DNA of 64,000 nucleotides from Mycobacterium sp. D16R12 (lineage in GTDB: Bacteria > Actinomycetota > Actinomycetes > Mycobacteriales > Mycobacteriaceae): the NCBI RefSeq assembly GCF_002013465.1, contig NZ_MAFC01000005.1, positions 342,799 to 406,798 on the forward strand, given 5' to 3'. This document shows, piece after piece, positions 22,025 to 30,819 of this stretch (positions are counted from its first letter, which is position 1; every line of letters begins with the position of its first letter). The notes below the pieces were generated by a model that saw only the letters and a list, made by a program, of their open reading frames with translations, was not told where the DNA came from and made no database searches. The position numbers and the translations under genes were made by a program.

Positions 22025-22636
22025 GTGACCTTCGATATCGCGGTGTTCACCTCAGTGTTCATCACCCTGGTCGTCATCATGGACCCCCCGGGTGCGGTGC
22101 CGGTGTTTTTGTCGCTGACGGGCCGCCAGCCTGCCGCCGAACGGCATCGCGCTGCCTGGCAGGCGCCGGCGGTCTCGTTGACAGTCATCTCGATGTTCGC
22201 GATAGGTGGCCAGGCGATCCTGGCCTACCTCCATATCGGGGTGCCTGCGCTGCAGGGAGCCGGCGGACTGCTGTTACTCATCACGGGTTTGTCCTTGTTG
22301 ATGGGCGGTGCCACGAGCCATGACGCGGACAGTGGGGTCAATGTGGCCCTGGTGCCGCTCGGTACTCCGCTGATGGCAGGCCCGGGTGCGATAGCGGCGA
22401 CCATCATCGCGGTCCGTCAGGCACAGGGGCAGGTGGGTACATATCTGGCCATCGCTGCCGCGATCCTGTGTGTGCACCTGGTGCTGTACCTGACACTGCG
22501 CTTCTCAACGGTGCTGATCAGGGTGCTGCGGGAGGGCGGAATCATGCTGTTGGCCCGGGTGGCCGGTCTGTTACTGGCCGCCATCGCGGTACAGATGATC
22601 GCCGAGTCGGTGCGTGGATTCGTGGCGGGCGCGTAA
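22025..22636 (+). CDS. MarC family integral membrane protein
   Basis: The 203-residue protein has six membrane helices and the MarC/UPF0056 motifs VIMDPPGAVPVFLSLT, GLSLLMGG and VPLGTPLMAGPGAIAATI. The function is unproven despite the multiple-antibiotic-resistance name. GTG 22025 is chosen because the conserved N-terminal helix starts right there; the frame is open to ATG 21935. It is divergent from corA with about 90 bp between them. Confidence 0.87.
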   Translation: MTFDIAVFTSVFITLVVIMDPPGAVPVFLSLTGRQPAAERHRAAWQAPAVSLTVISMFAIGGQAILAYLHIGVPALQGAGGLLLLITGLSLLMGGATSHDADSGVNVALVPLGTPLMAGPGAIAATIIAVRQAQGQVGTYLAIAAAILCVHLVLYLTLRFSTVLIRVLREGGIMLLARVAGLLLAAIAVQMIAESVRGFVAGA

Positions 22637-22699
22637 CAGGCCGCTCACAGTTCCAGAGTCGCGAGGAGTGACCTCTACGGCGGCCAGTAGTCTCACGCT

Positions 22700-23863
22700 G
22701 TGACCGCATCCGACGTCGTCGTGACAGATGAAGAGATTTTCGAAGCACATATCGACGGGAAGCTGTCGGTAGAGCTCAAGTCGCCGCTGGATACCCAGCG
22801 TGCACTGTCGATCGCGTACACCCCGGGTGTCGCACAGGTGTCGCGGGCCATCGCCGCCGACCCCAGCTTGGCCAAGAAGTACACGTGGGCGCATCGCCTG
22901 GTCGCGGTGGTGAGTGACGGTAGCGCGGTACTCGGTCTCGGCGATATCGGTCCGGCGGCATCACTGCCCGTCATGGAGGGCAAGAGCGCGCTGTTCAAGA
23001 CCTTCGCCGGGCTCAATTCCATCCCGATCGTGCTCGACACCAAGGATCCCGACGAGATCGTCGAGACGCTGATCCGGCTGCGCCCCACCTTCGGTGCGGT
23101 CAACCTGGAAGACATCTCGGCGCCGCGCTGTTTCGAAATCGAGCGACGTGTGATCGAGGCGCTGGACTGTCCGGTGATGCACGACGACCAGCACGGCACT
23201 GCCATTGTGGTGTTGGCCGCGCTCATGGGTGCATCGCGGGTGTTGGGCCGCGACCAGCAGTCGCTCAAGGTGGTGATCTCGGGTGCGGGTGCGGCAGGCG
23301 TCGCGTGCGCGAACATCCTGCTGGCCGACGGCATCACTGATGTCACGGTGCTGGATTCGAAGGGCATCGTGCATTCCGGCCGCGATGACCTCAACGAGTT
23401 CAAGGTGGATCTTGCCACGCGCACCAACCCGCGTGGTCTCACCGGCGGACAGGCCGAGGCGCTCGCGGGTGCCGATGTCTTCCTGGGTGTTTCGGCCGGA
23501 AAGGTCGAAGAGTCGCTCATCGCGACCATGGCCGACCAAAGCATTGTCTTCGCGTGCTCCAACCCCGATCCCGAGATTCACCCGCACGTGGCGGCCAAGT
23601 ATGCGGCGATCGTCGCGACCGGGCGCAGCGATTTCCCGAACCAGATCAACAACGTGCTGGCATTCCCCGGCGTATTCCGAGGGGCATTGGACGCCGAGGC
23701 CACCAAGATCACCGAGCGGATGAAAGTGGCCGCGGCCGAGGCAATCTTCTCGGTGGTGGAACCTGATCTGGCGCCCAACAAGATTGTGCCCAGCCCGCTG
23801 GATCCGCGTGTCGGACCCGCCGTGGCCGCGGCGGTCCAGGCCGTTGCGCACGAGAGCGACTAG
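22700..23863 (+). CDS. Short-form NAD(P)-dependent malic enzyme
   Basis: The 387-residue oxidoreductase decarboxylates malate to pyruvate. The N-terminal malic domain has AYTPGVAQVSRAI and the catalytic lysine region VMEGKSALFKTF; metal ligands are in VNLEDISAPRCF and CPVMHDDQHGTA. The C-terminal Rossmann domain has VISGAGAAGVACANIL. It is of the compact bacterial type without the phosphotransacetylase extension. It occupies the place where M. tuberculosis has malate dehydrogenase mdh (Rv1240). The start is GTG 22700. Confidence 0.92.
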   Translation: MTASDVVVTDEEIFEAHIDGKLSVELKSPLDTQRALSIAYTPGVAQVSRAIAADPSLAKKYTWAHRLVAVVSDGSAVLGLGDIGPAASLPVMEGKSALFKTFAGLNSIPIVLDTKDPDEIVETLIRLRPTFGAVNLEDISAPRCFEIERRVIEALDCPVMHDDQHGTAIVVLAALMGASRVLGRDQQSLKVVISGAGAAGVACANILLADGITDVTVLDSKGIVHSGRDDLNEFKVDLATRTNPRGLTGGQAEALAGADVFLGVSAGKVEESLIATMADQSIVFACSNPDPEIHPHVAAKYAAIVATGRSDFPNQINNVLAFPGVFRGALDAEATKITERMKVAAAEAIFSVVEPDLAPNKIVPSPLDPRVGPAVAAAVQAVAHESD

Positions 23864-23867
23864 CCGT

Positions 23868-24725
23868 TTGACGTTTCGCGCATGGACGGTGGGGCTGCTG
23901 GTTGCGGTGTCCGTTCTCCCTGGCTGTTCGGAAAACCCTGGCGCGGCACCGTATTTGACGGTGGTCACGCCGAATGATCCACAATATCGGGTGCTCGCGC
24001 ATATCTATGCGGCGGTGGTGAAGGCGACCGGTATCGACACCAAGGTACGTGAGAGTGTCGATCCGGTAGCGGAATTGGACACAGGCATTGCGAGCGTCGC
24101 GCCCGGATTCACCGGCAGGCTGCTGCGCCAGTTCGCGCCGCAGCACCGGCCCAGCGGGGACGAAGAGGCCACCTACACGGCCATGATCGCCTCCTTGCCC
24201 GCAGGTGTGGCGGCGGCCGATTACGGGACGGCGGAAGATCGCCCAGCCGTGGCGATTCCGTCCGTTGCGACAAGTGCTTCGTCCACACCCACACTGGCCG
24301 GGCTCGCGCGGCAGTGTGATGCACTGGCGCGTGCCGGCCAGGCGGGTTCGGGGCCTGTTCCGGTGGCACGCATCGGCTCCTGTTCAACGGGTAATCCGCG
24401 TCAATTCCCCAATACTGGTGAGCTTTTCGCCGCCCTCAAGCGTGGGGAAGTCGCGGTCGCCTGGACGTCAACCGCCAACCCGGCGCTTCCTGCGGCGGGG
24501 GTCACCGTGGTCGACGACGAGAAGAGCTGGCTTCCAGCGAACAACGTTGTGCCGTTGTACCGGCGCAACGAGCTGTCCGAACCTCAGGTGTTGTCGCTCA
24601 ACAAGGTTGCCGGCGAGCTGACCACCGGTGATCTGGCGGCGATGACCCACGAGGTCTCGAGCGGCGCGGATGCCCAGCGTGTGGTGGATACCTGGCTCAA
24701 CGACCACCAGATACTGGTGCGCTAA
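23868..24725 (+). CDS. lpqZ: Lipoprotein LpqZ, glycine-betaine/osmoprotectant-binding-like
   Basis: The 285-residue lipoprotein has a short signal peptide ending in lipobox LPGC (Cys20 from TTG 23868). The start is TTG because no ATG or GTG in frame gives a signal peptide of normal length; the frame itself is open back to 23784. The mature part resembles OpuAC-type periplasmic-binding domains (YLTVVTPNDPQYRVLAHIYA; DKVRESVD-like region; WLPANNVVPLY). No cognate permease or ATPase is adjacent. Syntenic with Rv1244. It begins 4 bp after the malic enzyme and converges on a TetR gene with a 4-bp overlap. Confidence 0.8.
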   Translation: MTFRAWTVGLLVAVSVLPGCSENPGAAPYLTVVTPNDPQYRVLAHIYAAVVKATGIDTKVRESVDPVAELDTGIASVAPGFTGRLLRQFAPQHRPSGDEEATYTAMIASLPAGVAAADYGTAEDRPAVAIPSVATSASSTPTLAGLARQCDALARAGQAGSGPVPVARIGSCSTGNPRQFPNTGELFAALKRGEVAVAWTSTANPALPAAGVTVVDDEKSWLPANNVVPLYRRNELSEPQVLSLNKVAGELTTGDLAAMTHEVSSGADAQRVVDTWLNDHQILVR

Positions 24726-25357
24726 CCCGCGGTGTTGATGTGCTGGCTCGCGATAGTGGCGGCGAGTCGGGTTACGTGATCGATGACCTGTGCCTCGGTG
24801 AGGACTAGTGCGCCGGAGTGCCATTCGCTGAGCATGCCGGTGAATCCGTTGAGGCCGATGGTGACGTCGACCCGGAACGCGTCGGGGTCGGCATCTGGTC
24901 GTAGATGAGGGTTACCGGTGTCGATCATGAGTTCAATCAGTTCCCGCTGGGAGGCCTGCCTCTTCTTCTCGAGTGCGGGACAACCTGTGTGGGTGCCCAG
25001 CAGCACGTGCGCGCGGGGGAAATCGTCCGCGACCCACGTGACGAGTGTGCGGAGTGCCTGGCTGAGTGTCTCCAGCGGAGGCCGTTCCGGATCGAGGGCG
25101 ACCACTTCCAACAGCGCAGCGAGTAGTTCGGCCCGGATGCCTTCCCACACCGCGACCAACAGGTCGTCTCTATCTGAGAAATCCTCGTAGAAATATCGGG
25201 TGTTCAGGGTTGTCTGCGCACATACTTTGCGCATCGTCACCGCTGCCCAGCCAGACTCGCGCCAGATGTCGAAGGCGGCGCGGACAAACCGTGAACGACG
25301 TTCCTGCCGTCGTTGCGCGTGCGTTTGGCCGCCGTAGAGGTCAGACGTGCGGCGCAT
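24722..25357 (-). CDS. TetR-family regulator of the P450/BVMO cluster
   Basis: The 211-residue protein has a helix-turn-helix near residues 35-65 (MRKVCAQTTLNTRYFYEDFSDRD). A helical ligand domain is expected for the rest. It is divergent from the P450-SDR-BVMO operon, with 129 bp between start codons that contain a perfect 18-bp palindrome. The natural reading is a local repressor that responds to a substrate or product of the pathway. The start is ATG 25357. Confidence 0.88.
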   Translation of the reverse strand: MRRTSDLYGGQTHAQRRQERRSRFVRAAFDIWRESGWAAVTMRKVCAQTTLNTRYFYEDFSDRDDLLVAVWEGIRAELLAALLEVVALDPERPPLETLSQALRTLVTWVADDFPRAHVLLGTHTGCPALEKKRQASQRELIELMIDTGNPHLRPDADPDAFRVDVTIGLNGFTGMLSEWHSGALVLTEAQVIDHVTRLAATIASQHINTAG

Positions 25358-25421
25358 CTGTCGATGATCGCAAATCTTGCTGACTCCTTGAAAACTTTGA
25401 CGGTAGGGGCTCTAATGTAAA

Positions 25422-25439
25422 TGATCTCACATGAGATCA
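25422..25439. promoter_or_regulatory. Perfect 18-bp operator in the TetR/P450 divergent promoter
   Basis: TGATCTCACATGAGATCA: 8-bp arms inverted around a CA centre. It lies 64 bp upstream of the TetR ATG and 48 bp upstream of the P450 ATG. A weak rightward promoter (TTGAAA 25388-25393, 19 bp, TAATGT 25413-25418) ends just before it, so a bound repressor would cover the transcription start. Assignment to the adjacent TetR protein is inference from position. Confidence 0.75.
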
Positions 25440-25486
25440 GATGATGATTCGGATCTCGAATCTCGCATATCGGAGAGGTGAAGACA

Positions 25487-26944
25487 ATGGCGTCTGCAGC
25501 GGTCCAGGGTCTCGAGGCGCGCCCGGCCAGTCCGGCGGGCAACCCGGTGGTGGTTTCCGGAGCGCCGGCCACATATCTCAACGGCCTGTCCATGAGCGTT
25601 CAGATGGCGCGGTACGGCCTGGATATCAACAAGGGCTGGGTCAGGCGGGTGGCGGGACACGACATCTCCCGCTTCCGATGTGGCACTAGACGTTTCGTAT
25701 GCCTCACGCATCCGGAGTACATCGATCACGTCCTGCATGCCGGCAGGCTGAACTATTACAAGTCGTTTGAGTACGAGCTGTTGAGGGCGCTGTTGGGGGT
25801 CAGCCTGTTCACCGACGAGGAGGAGTCCTGGCAGTGGCATCGCACACTGCTCAATCCCATGTTCGCGAAGCGCAGACTCAACGGGCTCGTGGATTTGATG
25901 GTGGCCCCAATCGACGATCTGGTGGAAGAGCTGCAGTCCCGGCCGGATTCGACGGAGATGAGTCTATCGGACGCCATGGTCAAGCTGACGCTTAACGTGG
26001 TTGGAAACGCCTTGTTCGGCAAGCAATTTGGTGCGATCTCCGATGAGATGTCCGACAAGGTCACCGCCGGACTCAGATTTGGTGAGCTGTTGTTGCGGCT
26101 GTTTCTGGTGGTGGAACCTCCCCGGTGGATGTTCCGGGCGGTCATGCGTGGCGCGTTCTTGCCGATTCCGCTCCCGTGGCCTTTTCGGACCATGCAGGTC
26201 GTCGCGAAGTCGCTCGACAAGTCGGTGTGGGATTTGGTGCGCGATCGCAAGAAGAACCCGACACATGGGCTCGATCTGTTGAACTACATGCTGACCACCG
26301 AGGCTGAAGACGGTAAACCATTGCCGGACAAGCGTGTCCGGGATGAATCGATAACGTTCATGCTCGCTGGCCATGAGACGACCGCCAACGCGCTGTCGTG
26401 GATGTGGTACTTGTTGGCCCTGAACCCCGCGGTCCGTGAACGGATGATCGACGAGATCGACACGGCACTGCAGGGGCGTACGCCGGGTGCCGACGATTTG
26501 GCGCAGTTGCCATGGACGACTGCCTGCTTCATGGAAGCAATGCGTTTCTACAGTCCCGCGTGGGTCATTCCGAGAGTCGCCGTGAAGGACGATGTCATTG
26601 ACGGCCACCGTATCCGAAAGGGAACGACCGTCATGCTGCCTGGACATCTGGTCCACCACGACGCGCGGTGGTGGACAAACCCGGAGGAGTTCGATCCCTC
26701 GCGATTCTTGCCAGGAGCAGGCAAGGGGCGCCCCCGCAGTGCGTACGTGCCGTTCGGCGGCGGAAAACGTATCTGTATCGGACAGAGTTTTGCCGTGATG
26801 GAGGGTGTGTTGGTGACGGCTATCTTGAGCCAGCACTTCATATTTGACCTCAAGCCTGGGCACCCGGTTGACCCGGAGGCAACCCTGACGCTGCGTCCTC
26901 GCCATGGACTGCAGGTCATTGCCCGGAGACGGCGGTCGGCATGA
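25487..26944 (+). CDS. Cytochrome P450 monooxygenase
   Basis: The 485-residue class I-type P450 has the oxygen-activation motif AGHETT at 294-299, E-x-x-R at 350-353 (EAMR) and the haem loop FGGGKRICIG with ligand Cys430. No membrane anchor is seen. It hydroxylates a hydrophobic substrate; electron partners are not encoded nearby. ATG 25487 is chosen because GGAGAGG (25472-25478) gives an 8-bp spacing; the GTG at 25478 overlaps that site. It is the first gene of the operon, overlapping the SDR gene by 4 bp (ATGA). The family number cannot be assigned by eye, but it is clearly not CYP130. Confidence 0.95.
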   Translation: MASAAVQGLEARPASPAGNPVVVSGAPATYLNGLSMSVQMARYGLDINKGWVRRVAGHDISRFRCGTRRFVCLTHPEYIDHVLHAGRLNYYKSFEYELLRALLGVSLFTDEEESWQWHRTLLNPMFAKRRLNGLVDLMVAPIDDLVEELQSRPDSTEMSLSDAMVKLTLNVVGNALFGKQFGAISDEMSDKVTAGLRFGELLLRLFLVVEPPRWMFRAVMRGAFLPIPLPWPFRTMQVVAKSLDKSVWDLVRDRKKNPTHGLDLLNYMLTTEAEDGKPLPDKRVRDESITFMLAGHETTANALSWMWYLLALNPAVRERMIDEIDTALQGRTPGADDLAQLPWTTACFMEAMRFYSPAWVIPRVAVKDDVIDGHRIRKGTTVMLPGHLVHHDARWWTNPEEFDPSRFLPGAGKGRPRSAYVPFGGGKRICIGQSFAVMEGVLVTAILSQHFIFDLKPGHPVDPEATLTLRPRHGLQVIARRRRSA

Positions 26945-27729
26945 AGGCGCCACAACGCGTCGTGGTCACGGGTGCAGCCAGTGGGATCGGCGCTGCCACC
27001 GTGGAACGTTATGCAAGCCAGGGTATCGAGGTGATCGGCCTGGATATCAACGAGGACGCACTACAGGCCTTCGTGGGCGTCACCCGGCACGGCGGCAAAC
27101 GGGTTTTCGGATACCCGTGCGATGTGGCCCGGTTCGAATCGGTGGATGAGGCGGCTGCGCGCATCAGAGCCGAGCACGGGGCTGTCGACGTTCTGGTGAA
27201 CAACGCGGGGGTCGGTGTCGGCGGTGATTTTCTGGAGACCACGGTTGAGGACTGGATGTGGTTGAGGTCCATCAATTTCGACGGTGTCGCCCACGGGTGC
27301 CGGGCGTTCGGAGCAGATATGGTGGCCCGTGGATCAGGGCACGTGGTCAACGTGGCGTCCGGGGCCGGATACATTCCCAACCGCCGAATGGCTTCCTACT
27401 GCGCATCCAAGGCTGCGGTGATCATGTTCTCTCGTTGTCTGAGGGCGGATTGGGCGAGCCGCGGGGTTGGTGTCAGTGTCATCTGTCCCGGGGTGATCAA
27501 GACGCCGATTTTGGAGCACACTCGGTTGCGCGGTTCTGTCAACGAGGAAAAGGAAATGATGGCGAGGGGCTTCAAGCTGGGGCATCCACCAGATGCTGTG
27601 GCCAGAGCCATCATTCGTGCAGCCCAACACAACCTCTCGATCGTTCCTGTCGGGATCGAGTCCCGGCTGGCCTACCACGCGCTTCGCGCACTGCCGGCTT
27701 CGTTCGGCAACTTGCTTGCTCGCATTTGA
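26941..27729 (+). CDS. Short-chain dehydrogenase/reductase
   Basis: The 262-residue classical SDR has the nucleotide motif TGAASGIG near the N-terminus, VLVNNAGVG, and the catalytic Ser plus YCASK (Tyr-x3-Lys). Asp in the second strand end (GLDIN) favours NAD+. It probably oxidises the alcohol formed by the upstream P450 to a ketone, the substrate type for the downstream Baeyer-Villiger enzyme; this sequence of steps is inference. It is coupled to the P450 by an ATGA overlap. Confidence 0.93.
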   Translation: MKAPQRVVVTGAASGIGAATVERYASQGIEVIGLDINEDALQAFVGVTRHGGKRVFGYPCDVARFESVDEAAARIRAEHGAVDVLVNNAGVGVGGDFLETTVEDWMWLRSINFDGVAHGCRAFGADMVARGSGHVVNVASGAGYIPNRRMASYCASKAAVIMFSRCLRADWASRGVGVSVICPGVIKTPILEHTRLRGSVNEEKEMMARGFKLGHPPDAVARAIIRAAQHNLSIVPVGIESRLAYHALRALPASFGNLLARI

Positions 27730-27752
27730 CCTACTCGAGAACTGGATCATTT

Positions 27753-29336
27753 ATGACAACATCCGTCAACGACGACGTGGCGACCACCGAACCCCGGCCA
27801 TCGGCTACGTCAGCAGACAAGCAGCCGACGCCCGATCATCGCGTCATCATCATCGGCGCCGGGTTCTCGGGCATAGGTACCGCGATCACGTTGCAAAAGA
27901 ATGGATTTCACGACCTGCTGCTGATTGATGAGGCCGATGGCGTAGGGGGAACCTGGCATTGGAACACCTACCCGGGCATTGCGGTCGATATCCCGTCGTT
28001 CAGTTACCAGTTTTCGTTCGAGAAGCAACGCAATTGGTCGCGTAGCTACGCGCCCGGCCGAGAGCTGAAGGCGTACGCGGAGCACTGCGTTGAGAAGTAC
28101 GGCCTCGCAGAGAAGATTCGGTTCAACACCACCGTGACCGGCGCGGTGTTCGATAAACAGGCATGTCTGTGGAAAATAAGCACCGCCGCGGGAGAACAGC
28201 TGACTGCGCGCTTTGTCATCAACGCGTGCGGCGTCTTGACCCGGCCGGTCTATCCGGAGATTCAGGGCATCGAGGATTTCGCGGGGCAGACGATGCACAC
28301 CGCCCGCTGGGACCACTGCCAGAGCCTCGCGGGAAAGCGAGTCGGCATCATCGGAACTGGGGCATCCGCCGTCCAGATCGTCGCCGCTATCGCTCCGGAA
28401 GTGGAGCATCTCACCGTGTTTCAGAGAACGCCCATCTGGTGCCTGCCGAAACCGGACTTCTCGCTGCGCGGCACCGTGTCGCGATTATTGACGCGGCTAC
28501 CCGGCGGGCTGCAGGCCACCCGGCTGGCCAGCCAAGCGTTTGTGGAAGCAACTTTTCCGATCCCGGCGCACTATCACGGGGCATTGCCCGGCATGTCACC
28601 CGTCGTGGAATCGCTCGCGCGCAGGTACTTACACAGCCAGGTTCGGGATCCCGAGACTCGCGAGAAGCTGACACCCCAGTACGGATTGGGCTGCAAGCGT
28701 CCAAGTTTTCACAACGAGTATCTTGCGACTTTCAACCGCGACAACGTCACGCTCGAGACAGACCCGATCACCAGTGTCGGCGCGCATTCCGTCCACGTGT
28801 CCAGCGGTGTCGAACACCAACTGGATATGCTCATCCTCGCAACAGGTTTCAAGGTGATGGACCCGGACAACATGCCGACCTATGACCTGACCGGGCGTGA
28901 CGGACTTACCCAACAGGCCTACTGGGATACGCACCGACTACACGCCTACGAAGGTGTGAGTGTGCCCGGATTTCCCAATCACTTCTCGATCATGGGACCG
29001 TACGGCTACAACGGATCATCGTATTTCGCGCTGATCGAAGCGCAGTCCACCCATATCGCTCGGTGCCTCATGCGCGCACGCAAGCTCGATGCCAACTACG
29101 TCGAAGTCACCCAACGGGCCAACGACCGTTTCTTCGCGGAGATGCTCAGGCGCAGACGCCGGCAGATCTTTTGGCAGGACAGCTGCGCACACGCGAACAG
29201 CTACTACTTCGACAAGAATGGTGATGCCCCTCTTCGGCCGACAACCACGTGGGAATCCGCCTGGCGCAGTCGCACATTCAACCTCGCGAACTATCGATTC
29301 GAGCCCTGGGTCCCAGTGGCCCAGAACCCCCGGTAG
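27753..29336 (+). CDS. Baeyer-Villiger-type flavin monooxygenase
   Basis: In the 527-residue flavoprotein, FAD-binding GAGFSG is at 35-40 and the GGTWHWNTYPG segment follows. The BVMO fingerprint F-x-G-x3-H-T-x2-W is intact at 176-186 (FAGQTMHTARW) and the NADPH motif GTGASA is at 201-206. Such enzymes insert oxygen next to a carbonyl, turning ketones into esters or lactones. ATG 27753 follows the SDR by 23 bp; the frame is open upstream into the SDR gene but only this start gives a normal N-terminus. Downstream hydrolases could cleave the ester product. Confidence 0.93.
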   Translation: MTTSVNDDVATTEPRPSATSADKQPTPDHRVIIIGAGFSGIGTAITLQKNGFHDLLLIDEADGVGGTWHWNTYPGIAVDIPSFSYQFSFEKQRNWSRSYAPGRELKAYAEHCVEKYGLAEKIRFNTTVTGAVFDKQACLWKISTAAGEQLTARFVINACGVLTRPVYPEIQGIEDFAGQTMHTARWDHCQSLAGKRVGIIGTGASAVQIVAAIAPEVEHLTVFQRTPIWCLPKPDFSLRGTVSRLLTRLPGGLQATRLASQAFVEATFPIPAHYHGALPGMSPVVESLARRYLHSQVRDPETREKLTPQYGLGCKRPSFHNEYLATFNRDNVTLETDPITSVGAHSVHVSSGVEHQLDMLILATGFKVMDPDNMPTYDLTGRDGLTQQAYWDTHRLHAYEGVSVPGFPNHFSIMGPYGYNGSSYFALIEAQSTHIARCLMRARKLDANYVEVTQRANDRFFAEMLRRRRRQIFWQDSCAHANSYYFDKNGDAPLRPTTTWESAWRSRTFNLANYRFEPWVPVAQNPR

Positions 29337-29403
29337 TGGATGAGGGCGGACGGGGCTGCGGGTCTCTGACCTGCGATAACGCCTCCATACATCAGATCGT
29401 GAC

Positions 29404-29433
29404 TTGACCTGGTCATTTATGCCGTGCTAATCA
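29404..29433 (+). promoter_or_regulatory. Putative sigma-A-like promoter of the first serine hydrolase
   Basis: TTGACC at 29404-29409 and GCTAAT at 29426-29431 are spaced 16 bp. Transcription would start within a few bases of ATG 29443, giving a very short leader. This suggests the hydrolase can be expressed separately from the P450 operon that ends at 29336. Confidence 0.45.
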
Positions 29434-29442
29434 CATCTGACT

Positions 29443-30714
29443 ATGGCGATCCCTCTGGGCCCCAATGTTGCGGCCACAGCACCTGCACGTGTCGATGAGC
29501 TGTACCCGGGTGACCTGCCCGGATTGCGGCTACCGGGCGGCGTGGAGGGCTGGGCGCGGCCCGAGCTCTCCTCCGTCGTTCGGACCTTCGACTGGATGTT
29601 CACCAAGTATCGGCTGGGTGGCGGTGGTCTGAGCGTCTACGTCGACGGTGAACCCGCGTTGGATATCTGGGCGGGCGCGGCGGCGGCCGGGCAGGGCTGG
29701 ACGCGAGACACCGGAGCCCTCGTCTTCTCGGCGTCGAAGGGTATCGCCGCGACGGTTATTCACCGTCTGGTTGATCGTGGCTTGCTGTCCTACGACGCCC
29801 CGGTCGCGCGCTACTGGCCGGAGTTCGGGGCCAACGGTAAGTCGATCATCACGGTGCGTCAGGTGCTCGATCATCGCGCGGGTCTCTCCCGTCTAGAGGG
29901 AATCGCTTACCACGCAGAGGAAATCGGCGACCACGAGTTGATGGAGCAACGCCTTGCCGCGGCCCCCGTCGACAAGTTCTTCGGCAAGCGCGCCTATCAC
30001 GCACTGACCTTCGGATGGCTGCTCGCGGGGCTCGCTCGGTCGGTCACCGGTAAGGACATGCGCGAGCTTTTCCGTACCGAGATCGCCGAACCGCTCGGGG
30101 TCGACGGAATTCACCTCGGTCGGCCGCCGCGCTCCTCGCCGACCAAGGCCGCCTCGATGTACCCGTTCCTGGAGTCGGTGGCGAACCAGCCCGTGGTGGG
30201 CCGGGTGCTGCCGACGGTGATCCGTGCCATTGATCGCCTTCCCGGGTTCGAGGGTGCCATCGGCACGATGTACGAGCCCGGGATGGAGCGGATCCTCGCC
30301 GACGACGGCACGTTGAATTCGGCTCTGTATGACATGCAGGCGCCCGCCGCCAACGCGGTGGCCTCGGCGCCCGCGCTGGCCAAGATGTACGCCGCCCTGG
30401 CGAATGGTGGCAGTGTTGATGGCCGAGAGTTTCTCTCGCCGGAAACTGTTGCCGGGCTTGCCCGTAAGACGAATCTGACCATCGACCGCACCATCGTTTT
30501 CCCCATGGGAATGCACCTGGGGTACATGTCGCTGCCCATGAACGGATTCCGCGGTGGGTTCGGTCACATCGGACTCGGTGGATCGATGGGGTGGGCCGAC
30601 CCGAAGCGCAATATTGCCGTCGGCTTCGCGCATAACCGGCTGCCGCTGACCATGGCGCTCGACCAGATCTCATTTGCGTTCTTGTGGCCCCAGATCATCA
30701 AGGCCGTGGGCTGA
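29443..30714 (+). CDS. Serine hydrolase, beta-lactamase/EstB family (copy 1)
   Basis: The 423-residue protein of the class C beta-lactamase fold has the nucleophile motif S-x-x-K at Ser96-Lys99 (SASK), a conserved Tyr in RAYHALTFGW, and a C-terminal FGHIGLGGSMGWAD box that replaces KTG. Members in mycobacteria are esterases or lipases (LipL/LipE type). No signal peptide is visible, so it is probably cytosolic or cell-associated. It is followed by a close paralogue. Ester cleavage after the Baeyer-Villiger step is a plausible role. Confidence 0.9.
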   Translation: MAIPLGPNVAATAPARVDELYPGDLPGLRLPGGVEGWARPELSSVVRTFDWMFTKYRLGGGGLSVYVDGEPALDIWAGAAAAGQGWTRDTGALVFSASKGIAATVIHRLVDRGLLSYDAPVARYWPEFGANGKSIITVRQVLDHRAGLSRLEGIAYHAEEIGDHELMEQRLAAAPVDKFFGKRAYHALTFGWLLAGLARSVTGKDMRELFRTEIAEPLGVDGIHLGRPPRSSPTKAASMYPFLESVANQPVVGRVLPTVIRAIDRLPGFEGAIGTMYEPGMERILADDGTLNSALYDMQAPAANAVASAPALAKMYAALANGGSVDGREFLSPETVAGLARKTNLTIDRTIVFPMGMHLGYMSLPMNGFRGGFGHIGLGGSMGWADPKRNIAVGFAHNRLPLTMALDQISFAFLWPQIIKAVG

Positions 30715-30794
30715 GTCAGTGAATCACCCCTAATCGGCGAGCGCCGATTGGGTATCCGTCTTGAGATCTACTCGGGCAGTCTTGTCTCGACGTC

Positions 30795-30809
30795 AAGTAC
30801 CTGGTACTC
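30795..30809. promoter_or_regulatory. Operator-like site AAGTAC-N3-GTACTC before serine hydrolase copy 2
   Basis: AAGTACCTGGTACTC lies 10 bp upstream of ATG 30820; its core AGTACC-T-GGTACT is a perfect 13-bp inverted repeat. Nearly the same site occurs at 63510-63524 in front of an FAD monooxygenase. The position over the start region suggests repression. The cognate regulator is not evident in the window. Confidence 0.55.
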
Positions 30810-30819
30810 AGTGTTACTT

